This document shows, piece after piece, positions 1-9,723 of a stretch of DNA of 16,869 nt. The translations under genes and the position numbers were made by a program. The stretch lies in the NCBI GenBank assembly GCA_003669575.1, contig QWOR01000209.1, positions 1 to 16,869 of the forward strand, given 5' to 3'. The notes beneath the pieces were generated by a model. That model ran no database searches, was not told the DNA's origin, and was given only the letters and a program-made list of their open reading frames with translations. Origin of the DNA: Planctomycetota bacterium (lineage in GTDB: Bacteria > Planctomycetota > Planctomycetia > Planctomycetales > Planctomycetaceae). Numbering within the stretch: position 1 is the stretch's first letter; each line of letters opens with the position of its first letter.

Positions 1-1
1 C

Positions 2-1936
<1,935 letters not shown>

Positions 1937-1976
1937 CGAACTCCCGTCGATCGCATTTGACGTGTGAGAGTTTTCC

Positions 1977-2021
1977 AACCTTTGCGGAGTCCTGTGGATT
2001 CCGCAAAGGTTTTTTGTTTTT
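1977..2021 (+). terminator. Rho-independent terminator after acs
   Basis: A perfect 12-bp stem (AACCTTTGCGGA at 1977-1988 paired with TCCGCAAAGGTT at 2000-2011) has an 11-nt loop and is followed by a T-rich tract (TTTTTTGTTTTT). It lies 40 bp after the acs stop and between two convergent genes. The T tract is only on the acs side, so it should mainly stop acs transcription. Confidence 0.93.
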
Positions 2022-2099
2022 GTGACTGACTGTATGCAGTTGATGCGGAAGTCGTTGCTGGCTGTTCGACGAATGGATCGCCGCAGTGACCAGGGCGTC

Positions 2100-2813
2100 T
2101 CACGCCGCCTGTTCACCATTTTTAATCGGCTCGGCTGGGTCCGCATTGGCAGGGCGGCGAAGCTCTTCGGCCATGGGCATCTCGTCGAGAGAGCGGATGC
2201 CGAACGATTCCAGAAAGAGCCGTGTCGTCCCATACAGGTAAGGACGGCCCAGCGAGTCGTGCTCGCCAGTAATCTTGACCAGACCGCGTTCCATCAGTTG
2301 TTTGAGAATTTCCGTCGACTGGACACCGCGGATGTCTTCCAGATCGGCCCGCGTCAGCGGTTGGCGGTAAGCAATAATCGTGAGTGTTTCGAGAGCGACC
2401 TGAGAGAGTTTGAGGCGGGCCTGGCGCTCATGGATCTTGTCGAGCCAGCGGGCGTATACCGGCCGGGTCATCAGCTGATACCCCGTCGCCAGTCGCTCGA
2501 CTCGAAAGGCGGAACCGCTCGAGTCGTACGTCTCATTCAGAGCATCGATCATTCCGGGGATGGCCGCGGCTTCGGGGAGAGCTGCAAACTGAATCAGCTT
2601 GCGGGCGGTCAGCGTTCCTTCGGCCACGAAGAGGGCAGCTTCCAGACGTTGCAGAGCAGCTGTCCGCTGGACGGCTTCACGCGCCTTCGTGGGGCGGGCA
2701 GAGGTCTCTGGTGAGCGGATCGACCAGGCCCAGTCTCTCCCCATGACGCATGAGGCGTTGTCCCCGCAAAGCGGCGTGACAAATGTGCCGGGATAGCCAG
2801 CAGACTCAAACAT
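2100..2813 (-). CDS. scpB: Segregation and condensation protein B (SMC-ScpAB subunit)
   Basis: ScpB binds ScpA as a dimer and forms the kleisin part of the bacterial condensin SMC-ScpAB, which compacts and segregates chromosomes. Two winged-helix domains are visible. The first starts at LQRLEAALFVAEGTLTARKL. The second holds the family hallmark SQVALETLTIIAYRQPLTRA, then EDIRGV and LMERGLVKITG, followed by GRPYLYGTT and FLESFGI. The protein is 237 aa, longer than many ScpB proteins, because about 50 residues precede the first winged helix. No good Shine-Dalgarno precedes the ATG at 2813, and an internal ATG (MGRDWAW) is an alternative start. The gene begins 5 bp after the upstream gene's stop, so the two are probably co-transcribed and perhaps translationally coupled. 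No scpA is present in the window. Confidence 0.93.
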   Translation of the reverse strand: MFESAGYPGTFVTPLCGDNASCVMGRDWAWSIRSPETSARPTKAREAVQRTAALQRLEAALFVAEGTLTARKLIQFAALPEAAAIPGMIDALNETYDSSGSAFRVERLATGYQLMTRPVYARWLDKIHERQARLKLSQVALETLTIIAYRQPLTRADLEDIRGVQSTEILKQLMERGLVKITGEHDSLGRPYLYGTTRLFLESFGIRSLDEMPMAEELRRPANADPAEPIKNGEQAA

Positions 2814-2818
2814 GGAAG

Positions 2819-3610
2819 TTACATCGCTGTCTGAGAGATGGGTTGCTTGTCGCGGAATCGCTTCAGGAGCCAGCTGTCAATTTGCTTCAGGGTTTCAGAA
2901 ACTGCTCCCTCGGGTTCACTCGACTCCGCTTCGAAGCGGTGAATGACCTTGGAATCATCGCCCGGCGAGAAGAGGCAGACAAAGAGCCAGGTATCCTGAT
3001 CAGCTCCGCGTTCCAGGTGGTAATTTTTGACACCCAGCGAGTTGAGCTTCTTCAGAGCTTCTTTCATGGAGAGCGGTGAGTCTGATTTTTTGTCGTTGGG
3101 ATCCCGGGATTTGGGGTTCCCGTCATCAGAGTCTGAGGATCTTTTGCTGTCGAGCGACTTGGGATTCTTGGGCTCAATCAGTTCATCTCGCCACGCGATT
3201 TGATCGGGACGAGTTGAGTCAGAACGTCCATTGCGTGGACTCAGCTTGCGCTCATCAGTGTCTTCATGGGACGATTTGTCATCCGGCTCGTCATGGGAGT
3301 GCTTCGAGAACCCGAGGTCGTCGACATCATGGGGTTTGTGTTTGGGCTTGTCTGGTGACGAGTACTCGTCGGTGCCCTCTTTGTCCCAGCTGGGAGCAGA
3401 GTCGTTTTCCCATTCCTCGAATTGCGAGGACGAGGACCTTGAACCCTCGCTGTCATCAGAACTTATGTTCTGGAACTTGCTGTTGAGCCCACGCGTCGCA
3501 GCGATCACAGTCGACAGCGGTGGAACGCCAAAAAAGGCCACCATGCCTGCTGCCGCAACAGGGATCGACATCAGAAATGTAACGAAGGAACTGCCTGCTC
3601 TTGAGCTCAT
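2819..3610 (-). CDS. Membrane-anchored protein with a long polar low-complexity linker, function unknown
   Basis: 263 aa; I do not recognise the family. Residues about 9-35 form a hydrophobic segment (membrane anchor or uncleaved signal). Residues about 45-180 are low complexity, dominated by Ser, Asp, Glu, Lys, Pro and His, and are surely disordered. The last 80 residues look folded (MKEALKKLNSLGVKNYHLE, then DTWLFVCLFSPGDDSKVIHRFEAES), which suggests a small alpha/beta domain on a flexible tether. The start is well supported: GGAGG lies 8 nt upstream of the ATG. The stop is 5 bp before scpB, so both genes very likely share a transcript. The start overlaps the stop of a doubtful upstream ORF as ATGA. 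A structural or sensory role at the membrane is possible, but nothing in the sequence proves it. Confidence 0.8.
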   Translation of the reverse strand: MSSRAGSSFVTFLMSIPVAAAGMVAFFGVPPLSTVIAATRGLNSKFQNISSDDSEGSRSSSSQFEEWENDSAPSWDKEGTDEYSSPDKPKHKPHDVDDLGFSKHSHDEPDDKSSHEDTDERKLSPRNGRSDSTRPDQIAWRDELIEPKNPKSLDSKRSSDSDDGNPKSRDPNDKKSDSPLSMKEALKKLNSLGVKNYHLERGADQDTWLFVCLFSPGDDSKVIHRFEAESSEPEGAVSETLKQIDSWLLKRFRDKQPISQTAM

Positions 3611-3792
3611 ACGCGAGGCCTCCGTGCCAGAACATCGACGAACTGAGGTGAGTCGACAACACCAGCCTTGGCGGCATCCATGCCACCCTGGTTTCGTCCT
3701 TCACCTCCCGGCAGAATCTGCCGTTGAGTCGGGGCGGGATCGTATCCACGCTTTTGAGGTCCCACAAGACCATTTTGTCGGGCACGACTCAA
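3607..3792 (-). CDS. Doubtful small ORF coupled to the downstream gene
   Basis: A 61-codon frame from a TTG at 3792 stops with TGA overlapping the ATG of the next gene (ATGA). That arrangement is typical of translational coupling. The same frame stays open back to about 4018, just inside the 3' end of the methyltransferase-like gene, but holds no ATG or GTG there and no convincing ribosome-binding site. An internal ATG at 3681 would give only 24 residues. No family is recognised; the peptide is polar and glycine-rich (PTQRQILPGGEGRNQGG). If the ORF is not real, the roughly 400 bp from 3611 to 4006 carry no gene and only hold the leader of the downstream pair. I saw no clear promoter or terminator in it. 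Confidence 0.3.
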   Translation of the reverse strand: MSRARQNGLVGPQKRGYDPAPTQRQILPGGEGRNQGGMDAAKAGVVDSPQFVDVLARRPRV

Positions 3793-4006
3793 CGTCAGGG
3801 AGCCGTTGGCAGCGTCTGGACTTACGGTGTCTGAGCCAGCTGCGACAGGGGTGGTATCCCCCGAAACTGTTCGAAGTGTCCACTTTTTTCGACTCTGGTA
3901 TCGCCAGTATTTCGAGTGTGTACGGGAGATGTCAGGCCACTTTGGCGCGGAAACGGTTGGCGAATGAGTGGGTTGCCAGACCTTGATGATCGATACCGTT
4001 TTCAGA

Positions 4007-4600
4007 TCAGTGATGAGTCACATTCGCCAAGTGGGCGAATGACGAATACCAGCAGGCCGCGGCAGTCATCGCACTCCAGCACAGGTCACGCTGAAACTCC
4101 CTGCGAATCCCCGAGGAGTGAAAGTCCAGCTGGGGATCGTGAACGTAAGCTGTCCAGCGCGGCCACCAGCCCGGGACGCGGGTTTGGTATCTCGTGTAGT
4201 TCTCGCCGAAGCGAACTCGCAGTTGTCGCTCTTCGGAGGGGACGACGTAGCAGAGATAGAGAATCACCAGGACAAAAGACATCACTAACAGAGAGACACT
4301 TTGCCAGGCACAACACTGGGCGATCACGATCAGGAACGTGCCCCAGTACTGAGGATTGCGGGTGATTGAGTAGAGACCCACATCCACAATCTGCTGATCG
4401 TTCTGGTGAGAGATCGTGGCCATCGCCCACAAACGGATACCGATCCCGCAGAGGACCAGAAGCATGGCGGTCACGTCGAGCCAGACATGGTGCGGTCGGT
4501 TGTGTTCCCAGGTCTGAGTCAGCCCCAGGCCAATGACGTAACACACCGCCAGAAACTGCAGACGGATCTGGTTTGGCCAGTCATCGCGAAAGTGGCTCAT
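4007..4600 (-). CDS. Isoprenylcysteine carboxyl methyltransferase / phospholipid methyltransferase-like membrane protein
   Basis: 197 aa, with several hydrophobic segments (IRLQFLAVCYVIGLGL; VWLDVTAMLLVLCGIGIRLW; FLIVIAQCCAWQSVSLLVMS and on) and the family signature in its C-terminal half: GLYSITRNPQYWGTF, then EERQLRVRFGENYTRYQTRV and PGWWPR. In this superfamily these residues bind S-adenosylmethionine at the membrane. The bacterial members mostly have unknown substrates, so lipid or other small-molecule methylation is inference. The start at 4600 is preferred over a longer frame opening at 4699, because AGAAGG lies 7 nt upstream and the longer version would overlap the end of the transporter gene. 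It starts 29 bp after the SulP stop, so the two probably form one operon. The last 35 residues after the signature add a short hydrophobic stretch. Confidence 0.85.
   Translation of the reverse strand: MSHFRDDWPNQIRLQFLAVCYVIGLGLTQTWEHNRPHHVWLDVTAMLLVLCGIGIRLWAMATISHQNDQQIVDVGLYSITRNPQYWGTFLIVIAQCCAWQSVSLLVMSFVLVILYLCYVVPSEERQLRVRFGENYTRYQTRVPGWWPRWTAYVHDPQLDFHSSGIRREFQRDLCWSAMTAAACWYSSFAHLANVTHH
4021..4041. repeat. Short perfect inverted repeat near the end of the methyltransferase-like gene
   Basis: CATTCGCC (4021-4028) and GGCGAATG (4034-4041) form a perfect 8-bp stem with a 5-nt loop. A third copy, GGCGAATGA, sits at 3959-3967. The hairpin lies inside the last codons of the gene and has no T tract on the minus-strand downstream side, so it is not a standard terminator. 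Confidence 0.6.
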
Positions 4601-4629
4601 GGAGCAGCCTTCTCGCACTCGCGTGGTCG

Positions 4630-6255
4630 TTATTGCTTCGGCAGTCGACGTGCCGACAAGTCGTGGCTGGAAAGGTGGACATGTGAATCGAGTCCACAAA
4701 TTGTCAGGCTCAGACCTTGGGCAGCAATGTCGCTCTGCAGGGCATAGATTTTGTCCATCACCGTGTGATCGACCAGTCGAGCCTTCGACAGATCGACCAC
4801 CACAGGTTGGCCGAGCGTGATTCCATGGTGGACGATCTTCTTTCGCAGCGAGATCCAGTTACTGAAGACAGCGGAACGGTCCACATGGATCACCGTTGCT
4901 CCATCGGGCCGATACTCGATTTCGTGTTTCGCGTGGAACAGGGAATTGAACGGAACACCGCGATACAGGTGGATCATCAGCTTCACCACGATGCCGATGG
5001 CAATACCGATCAACAGGTCAGTTGCCAGCACGCCGAGCAGCGTGGAGACGAACACGATCAACTGTTCGGTCCCGATGTGCTGCATGTGGGCGAATTCCTT
5101 CCAGGATGCCAGTCGCATCCCGGTGTAGACCAGCATGGCAGCCAGAGCGGTTTTCGGAATTTCGTGGATCAGGCCAGGCGCTAACGACACAAACACCAGC
5201 AGACACAGACCATGGCAGACGCCTGAGAGGCGGGTCCGGGCTCCATTGTCGATGTTGGCCTTGCTGCGGACGATCTCGGAGATCATGGGAAGTCCACCGA
5301 TCATTGCCACGGTGGTATTGGCGACACCCACAGCCAGAAGATCACGGTCCATGTTGGTCTTGCGCTTGTAGGGATCGAGCAGGTCGACAGCCTTGGCGCT
5401 GATCAGCGATTCCAGACTTCCGATCAGGGCAAACATGATGACCCACTTCCAGGCGACCCACTTCTGCAGGGCGGAAAAGTCCGGGGTTGTGATCGCTTTG
5501 AACAGGTTGTCGGGGACGCTGACAAGGTATTTGTCATTCAGCAGATAGTTATTCCCCGCGAACCGGTACTCGTGAGTCTCGGCGATATGGAACCAGAGTC
5601 CCATCGCGATTGCCACGACAATGACGACCAGCTGGGCGGGGATGCGCTTGATGATCGGATTCTTGATGAGCGGCATGCCGAACAAGATCAGCAGGCTGAC
5701 GATCCCGACCAGGGCGATCTCGGGATTCATGTTCCTGATAGAGTTGGGGATCTGAGCAATCTGTCGGAATGGACCGCCCTGGACATCCATGACCCCCAGA
5801 GCCACGTGAAACTGCTTGGTGAAGATAATGACGCCAATCGACGCCAGCAGACCGTGAACCGCAGAGAGCGGAAAGAACTCTCCCAGAATTCCGATTTTCA
5901 GTACTCCAAAGAGGATCTGAATCACACCGGCGGCGACACCGACCGCCAGCATCATGCGGTACGCCTCCAAGTCGCTCAGACCCATGTCTTTGAATTCAGT
6001 CACCGCGCCCAGCACGATCGCAATCAGTCCGGCTGCGGGGCCCTTAATGGTCAGTTCGGAGTTACTGATCAGAGCGCAGATCAGCGAACCCACGATTGCC
6101 GTAAAGACGCCGGCGACTGCCGGACAGCCACTGGCAATGGAGATGCCCAGGCAGAGTGGCAGCGCGATCAGGAACACCAGGAAACCAGAAAAGGCGTCTT
6201 GCGCGTAGTTGGTTGGCACGGGCGGCTTCGCGGTGCCTGGCAATGTCTGACTCAT
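4630..6255 (-). CDS. SulP-family anion transporter with C-terminal STAS domain, probable bicarbonate importer
   Basis: 541 aa integral inner-membrane transporter. The N-terminal SulP signature region is clear (FLIALPLCLGISIASG, then PAVAGVFTAIVGSL and TIKGPAAGLIAIVLGA), and many hydrophobic segments follow up to about residue 425. The last 100 residues form a STAS domain (ATVIHVDRSAVFSNW; VVVDLSKARLVDHTVMDKIY). SulP proteins carry sulfate, bicarbonate or other anions. Bicarbonate is favoured here by context, because a DAB-type carbon uptake cluster lies 3.5 kb away. No carbonic anhydrase gene is adjacent, and sulfate cannot be excluded from sequence. The ATG at 6255 is chosen because GGAG lies 5 nt upstream and the frame extension to 6345 would overlap a candidate sigma-54 promoter. 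It is divergent from the kinase gene and probably heads an operon with the methyltransferase-like gene. Confidence 0.9.
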   Translation of the reverse strand: MSQTLPGTAKPPVPTNYAQDAFSGFLVFLIALPLCLGISIASGCPAVAGVFTAIVGSLICALISNSELTIKGPAAGLIAIVLGAVTEFKDMGLSDLEAYRMMLAVGVAAGVIQILFGVLKIGILGEFFPLSAVHGLLASIGVIIFTKQFHVALGVMDVQGGPFRQIAQIPNSIRNMNPEIALVGIVSLLILFGMPLIKNPIIKRIPAQLVVIVVAIAMGLWFHIAETHEYRFAGNNYLLNDKYLVSVPDNLFKAITTPDFSALQKWVAWKWVIMFALIGSLESLISAKAVDLLDPYKRKTNMDRDLLAVGVANTTVAMIGGLPMISEIVRSKANIDNGARTRLSGVCHGLCLLVFVSLAPGLIHEIPKTALAAMLVYTGMRLASWKEFAHMQHIGTEQLIVFVSTLLGVLATDLLIGIAIGIVVKLMIHLYRGVPFNSLFHAKHEIEYRPDGATVIHVDRSAVFSNWISLRKKIVHHGITLGQPVVVDLSKARLVDHTVMDKIYALQSDIAAQGLSLTICGLDSHVHLSSHDLSARRLPKQ

Positions 6256-6335
6256 GGTGACTCCGGAGGTGAAGCTGTTTGTCCCCAAGACATTGACAGC
6301 TCGGCACTCGCAAGATCGGGCTTCTGTGAAAGAAA

Positions 6336-6351
6336 AGCAATTCATGTACCG
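6336..6351 (-). promoter_or_regulatory. Candidate sigma-54 (-24/-12) promoter for sulP
   Basis: Read on the minus strand, CGGTACA-TGAA-TTGCT keeps the diagnostic GG-N10-GC spacing and a perfect TTGCW -12 element. It matches 9 of the 12 defined positions of TGGCACG-N4-TTGCW. Predicted transcription start is near 6325, giving a leader of about 70 nt to the preferred sulP start at 6255. It is weaker than the dabA promoter and is mainly supported by its position and by the adjacent sigma-54 activator gene. Confidence 0.5.
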
Positions 6352-6444
6352 CGGGCCTGATTCTTGCTGGAACCCCTGAGACTCTCAGTATTTCGGGACA
6401 ACTCCCATGAATGCGACCCACCGGGCTGATCTCTCAGAGGCCAT

Positions 6445-6465
6445 GCTGGCTTCTCAACGGCCAGC
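6445..6465. repeat. Inverted repeat between sulP and the kinase gene, possible regulator site
   Basis: GCTGGC (6445-6450) and GCCAGC (6460-6465) are separated by 9 nt. The site lies about 95-115 bp upstream of the candidate sulP -24 element, a usual distance for an enhancer site of a sigma-54 activator. Its arms are not the same as those of the repeat upstream of dabA, so a shared operator is not shown. Confidence 0.3.
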
Positions 6466-6514
6466 CTGTTTGAATACACCTTTGGACGAGGAAGGTTTCG
6501 GGCTGGGGAGTGAT

Positions 6515-7969
6515 ATGACACAAAGGTTCCATCTCATCTGGCCACTGCTCGGGCTGAGTCTCCTGTTGGCAGTACTGAGTGCTGTGGCCGCATTGGGACT
6601 GGTCCGTGAACAGCGAAACGCAGCTGCCGATTTACGCGTCGATGCCGCTCGCATGAGGACTGCGGCCGAACTTGAAGAGTGTTTCACAGAATTGATTGCG
6701 CTCATTAAGGACCGCGTTCGCACTCTGAACGCGGTTCATCTGCGAGCTCAGACGCTCCTCAATGAATCGCTTCAGCGGAATGCAGACCAGGTCAACACGG
6801 GACAGCTGGCTAAGATTAACGTCGCCTTCCAGACCCATTTGAAGGAATGGAACGCTCTTCCCAGTAGCGGAGTCCAGGTGGACGAAGCGATGGTTCCGCG
6901 ATTTGTGGAACGGCTCGAACGTGAGATGGTCCGCCCCAGTCACGATCTGGAAGCTGCTTGTTCACAGAAGTTGCAGTACTCCGCAGATCTGCATTCTCAG
7001 CTGCTGCGGCGAACAACTTGGGGGTTGGTCTGGGTGGTTGGGCTGGGGGGGATCGCCGGACTGGTCTTCGGGTTTGGGGTGTCTCAGGGAGTCTCACGCT
7101 CGATTCGACGTCTGCAGGTCCAGGTCCGCGACGCAGCGGGGAAACTCGATCCTTCCGCATCGGAGATCGTATTGACCGGGGACGGGAATGTGGTGGCCCT
7201 GCATGATGAAATGGACTCGCTCTCGGAACGCATTGAAAGATTTGTGGCCATGTTGCAGCAACGCGATCGCGAGGTGCTGCGGGCCGAACATCTGGCGGCA
7301 CTGGGACAGCTGGCTGCTGGAGTTGCTCATGAAGTGCGTAACCCGTTGACCTCCATCAAATTGCTTGTTCAAGCAGAATTGGAACAAGGGACTCGCGGAG
7401 GAATGGCACCCGAGGATTTGCGGATTATCGAGAGCGAAGTTCAACGAATGGAACGCTCTTTGCAATCGTTCATTGATTATGCCCGGTTGACGGAACCCGA
7501 ACAGAAACGCATTGATCTGGAATCGATCGTCCGGAATGTCATGGGATTGATCCGGGGTAGGGCTGCGCGTCAGCATGTAGAAATGGTGTTGCGGGCCCCC
7601 GATCAAGGCGTGGCTGTCTCGGCGGATGTCAACCAGATGCAGCAGGTCGTGTTGAATCTGGCACTGAATGCGTTAGATGTCATGCCCCACCAGGGGCAAT
7701 TGACGTTTACGACAGAACGCGTGGGGGAGAATGCCGAGCTGAGTGTTGAAGACACGGGTCCGGGAATCGATCCGGACATGCTGCCCCGATTGTTTCAGCC
7801 CTTTGCCACCAACAAGGAAACGGGACTGGGGTTGGGGCTGGTGATTACAAGGCGTATTGTGGAGGCCCACGGTGGACGGGTGACTGTGGAGCAGGCATCG
7901 ACAAGCGGTGCGAGGTTTCGGGTGTCGTTGCCCGCCTATGTCGATCAGCTGGCAGGAGTGAGCGTATGA
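6515..7969 (+). CDS. Membrane-bound sensor histidine kinase (NtrB-like class)
   Basis: 484 aa. TM1 spans about residues 5-30 and TM2 about 168-190. The region between them, about 135 residues, should be periplasmic; it looks helical, has no recognised PAS or CACHE motif and probably forms the sensor. A HAMP-like linker (SRSIRRLQVQ) leads to the phosphoacceptor motif GVAHEVRNPLTS (His272). The ATPase domain follows, with N box (NLALNALD), G1 (DTGPGID) and G2 (GLGLGLVITRRIVEAHGG). The start at 6515 is preferred because GGGGAG lies 4 nt upstream and TM1 then follows directly. An in-frame ATG at 6407 would add 36 residues with no clear ribosome site. Its stop overlaps the regulator start as ATGA, so the two are a cognate pair. 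The signal is unknown; position between two putative bicarbonate transporters suggests something related to inorganic carbon, pH or ions (inference). Confidence 0.93.
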   Translation: MTQRFHLIWPLLGLSLLLAVLSAVAALGLVREQRNAAADLRVDAARMRTAAELEECFTELIALIKDRVRTLNAVHLRAQTLLNESLQRNADQVNTGQLAKINVAFQTHLKEWNALPSSGVQVDEAMVPRFVERLEREMVRPSHDLEAACSQKLQYSADLHSQLLRRTTWGLVWVVGLGGIAGLVFGFGVSQGVSRSIRRLQVQVRDAAGKLDPSASEIVLTGDGNVVALHDEMDSLSERIERFVAMLQQRDREVLRAEHLAALGQLAAGVAHEVRNPLTSIKLLVQAELEQGTRGGMAPEDLRIIESEVQRMERSLQSFIDYARLTEPEQKRIDLESIVRNVMGLIRGRAARQHVEMVLRAPDQGVAVSADVNQMQQVVLNLALNALDVMPHQGQLTFTTERVGENAELSVEDTGPGIDPDMLPRLFQPFATNKETGLGLGLVITRRIVEAHGGRVTVEQASTSGARFRVSLPAYVDQLAGVSV

Positions 7970-9432
7970 CCATGACCCGATTGCTGGTCGTCGATGATGA
8001 GCCCTCGATTCAGCATGCGTTCGCGCGGGCCTTCCGAGATACCGCGATTCAGCTGGATCAAGCGGGGAGCGCCGCCCAGGCCGTGCAATTGCTGGCGGAG
8101 ACTTCGCCCGATGCGGTTGTGCTGGACGTGCATCTCCCGGATGCGTCGGGGCTGGAGACCTATCACCGATTGCGAAAGCTGGATGCCCGTGTGCCGGTGA
8201 TCATGGTCACCGGTCATGGAACCACAGATCTGGCGATCCAGGCGATCAGCGAAGGGGCGTTCGAGTACCTGCTCAAACCGCTCGATCTGCACGTGCTGCG
8301 TGAGGTGATCGACCGGGCGATTCGGGCCAGTCGACTGATGCGGGTGCCCGCGACCCTGCCCGAAGTCGATCCGACGTCCGTGTCTGGCGATACTCTGATC
8401 GGACGCTGTCCTCCGATGCAGGAGGTCTACAAATCGATCGGACGAGTGGCCAGGCAGGATGTCACTGTTCTGATCCGTGGCGAAAGCGGTACCGGGAAGG
8501 AGCTGGTGGCTCGTGCGATCTACCAGCATTCAAAGCGGGCTGATAAGCCGTTCATGGCGATCAATTGCGCGGCGATTCCGGACAGTCTGCTGGAGAGCGA
8601 ACTGTTTGGGCACGAGAGAGGGGCTTTTACGGGGGCCGATCATAAGCACATCGGCCGGTTCGAACAGTGCCATGGCGGAACCATCTTCCTCGACGAGATC
8701 GGGGAGATGAGCCCGATGACGCAGGCGAAAATTCTGCGTCTCATTCAGGAGCAGTGTTTTGAGCGAGTGGGAGGGACATCCACGATTAAGACGGATGTGC
8801 GTCTGATCTCAGCGACCAACGCCGATCTGGAAGCGATGTCGGATGATGGTCGATTTCGTAAGGATCTCTACTTCCGTCTCAATGTGTTTTCCATCCTGCT
8901 GCCACCGCTTCGCGAGCGGGGAAGTGATCTCCGCCTGCTCATTGAACACTATCTGCGACAGTTGGGGAATGATCTCGGCAAGCCCGATCCACAGATTGAT
9001 GAGAGTGCTCTGTTGCTGCTGGAGGCGTACTCCTGGCCAGGAAATGTTCGGGAGTTGCAGAGCGTCCTGAAGCAGTCGTTATTGCAGGCCAACGGCTCGG
9101 TTCTGCTGCCTGATTTTCTCCCTGACAGCGTGCGGTCCGGTATTGCTGGCCCGAGAGAAGATCTCCCGCTGGCCAATGGTACCACCGGGACGGATTGGGA
9201 CGCGTTTGTGGGGGGGCGTATCGCTCTGGGAAGCGAGAATTTGTATGCGGAGAGCCTGGAACTGATGGAGCGCGAGTTATTGGTGCGCGTGCTGCGGCAC
9301 ACCGAGGGCAACCAGGTCCAGGCAGCCCGCATTCTGGGGATTACTCGAGGCAGCTTGCGTAACAAGATTCGTAGTCTGAACATCGAAATCGCACGTTCGA
9401 TCTGGTCTGAAAACGACCAGCCTGAGTTGTAG
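7966..9432 (+). CDS. Sigma-54-dependent response regulator (NtrC family)
   Basis: 488 aa in the full three-domain NtrC layout. The receiver domain (about 1-120) has DD at 10-11, phosphoacceptor Asp54 (VVLDVHLPD), Thr82 and Lys104. The AAA+ domain has Walker A GESGTGKE (172-179), the sigma-54 contact loop GAFTGA (219-224), Walker B GGTIFLDEIGEM (237-248), then FRKDLYFRLNVF and YSWPGNVREL. A Fis-type helix-turn-helix ends the protein (GNQVQAARILGITRGSLRNK). With an intact GAFTGA it should open sigma-54 promoters by ATP hydrolysis from an upstream enhancer. AGGAG lies 7 nt before the ATG at 7966; a second ATG lies at 7972. It overlaps the kinase gene by 4 bp. The sigma-54 promoter of dabA, 290 bp downstream of its stop, is the obvious target. 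Confidence 0.96.
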   Translation: MTMTRLLVVDDEPSIQHAFARAFRDTAIQLDQAGSAAQAVQLLAETSPDAVVLDVHLPDASGLETYHRLRKLDARVPVIMVTGHGTTDLAIQAISEGAFEYLLKPLDLHVLREVIDRAIRASRLMRVPATLPEVDPTSVSGDTLIGRCPPMQEVYKSIGRVARQDVTVLIRGESGTGKELVARAIYQHSKRADKPFMAINCAAIPDSLLESELFGHERGAFTGADHKHIGRFEQCHGGTIFLDEIGEMSPMTQAKILRLIQEQCFERVGGTSTIKTDVRLISATNADLEAMSDDGRFRKDLYFRLNVFSILLPPLRERGSDLRLLIEHYLRQLGNDLGKPDPQIDESALLLLEAYSWPGNVRELQSVLKQSLLQANGSVLLPDFLPDSVRSGIAGPREDLPLANGTTGTDWDAFVGGRIALGSENLYAESLELMERELLVRVLRHTEGNQVQAARILGITRGSLRNKIRSLNIEIARSIWSENDQPEL

Positions 9433-9504
9433 GCGATCATTGACATTCGGGTTAGCAGTCGTTGGATATTAATTGAGCAGGCCCAGCTTGAGACCGGGGC
9501 GTTC

Positions 9505-9541
9505 AAATTCCCTCGGCGGCTCTCTCGGGCGAGGGAATTTT
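9505..9541 (+). terminator. Hairpin terminator after the two-component operon
   Basis: AAATTCCCTCG (9505-9515) pairs perfectly over 11 bp with CGAGGGAATTT (9530-9540) around a 14-nt loop. The T tract is short (TTTT). It lies about 70 bp after the regulator stop and separates the regulatory operon from the dab cluster. Confidence 0.65.
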
Positions 9542-9570
9542 GGGCCGCTGGATTGGGAGGCAGCAAGTTT

Positions 9571-9591
9571 ACAGCCAGCACCTCAGGCTGT
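9571..9591. repeat. Inverted repeat upstream of the dabA promoter, possible enhancer
   Basis: ACAGCC (9571-9576) and GGCTGT (9586-9591) are separated by 9 nt, centred about 145 bp upstream of the -24 element. Dyads at this distance are typical binding sites for NtrC-family activators. A 6-bp dyad is common by chance, so support is positional only. Confidence 0.35.
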
Positions 9592-9723
9592 GCGAAAACG
9601 CTCAAATGTCGGATTTCTCCTTGTCTCGCCTCACTTCTGTGCTGATCAAGAGAGGTGAATTCGAGCAGCTGTCGTTGTAAAACCATTCCGTGAGAGCCTT
9701 AGCATCGCGACATTGAGCCGGGA

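Noticed and set aside
2022..2714. Plus-strand frame of 230 codons opposite scpB
   Set aside because: ScpB on the other strand is recognised with confidence.
3231..3986. Plus-strand frame of 251 codons opposite the polar-linker gene
   Set aside because: Serine-rich mirror of the low-complexity minus-strand gene. The minus-strand gene has a good ribosome site and a membrane segment.
4630..6255. Assigning the SulP gene firmly as a bicarbonate transporter symbol such as bicA
   Set aside because: SulP substrate cannot be read from the family motifs. The only support for bicarbonate is the neighbouring DAB cluster.
5572..6360. Plus-strand frame of 262 codons opposite sulP
   Set aside because: The translation is rich in Asp, Gln, His and Arg, the mirror of hydrophobic membrane codons, as expected of an antisense shadow.
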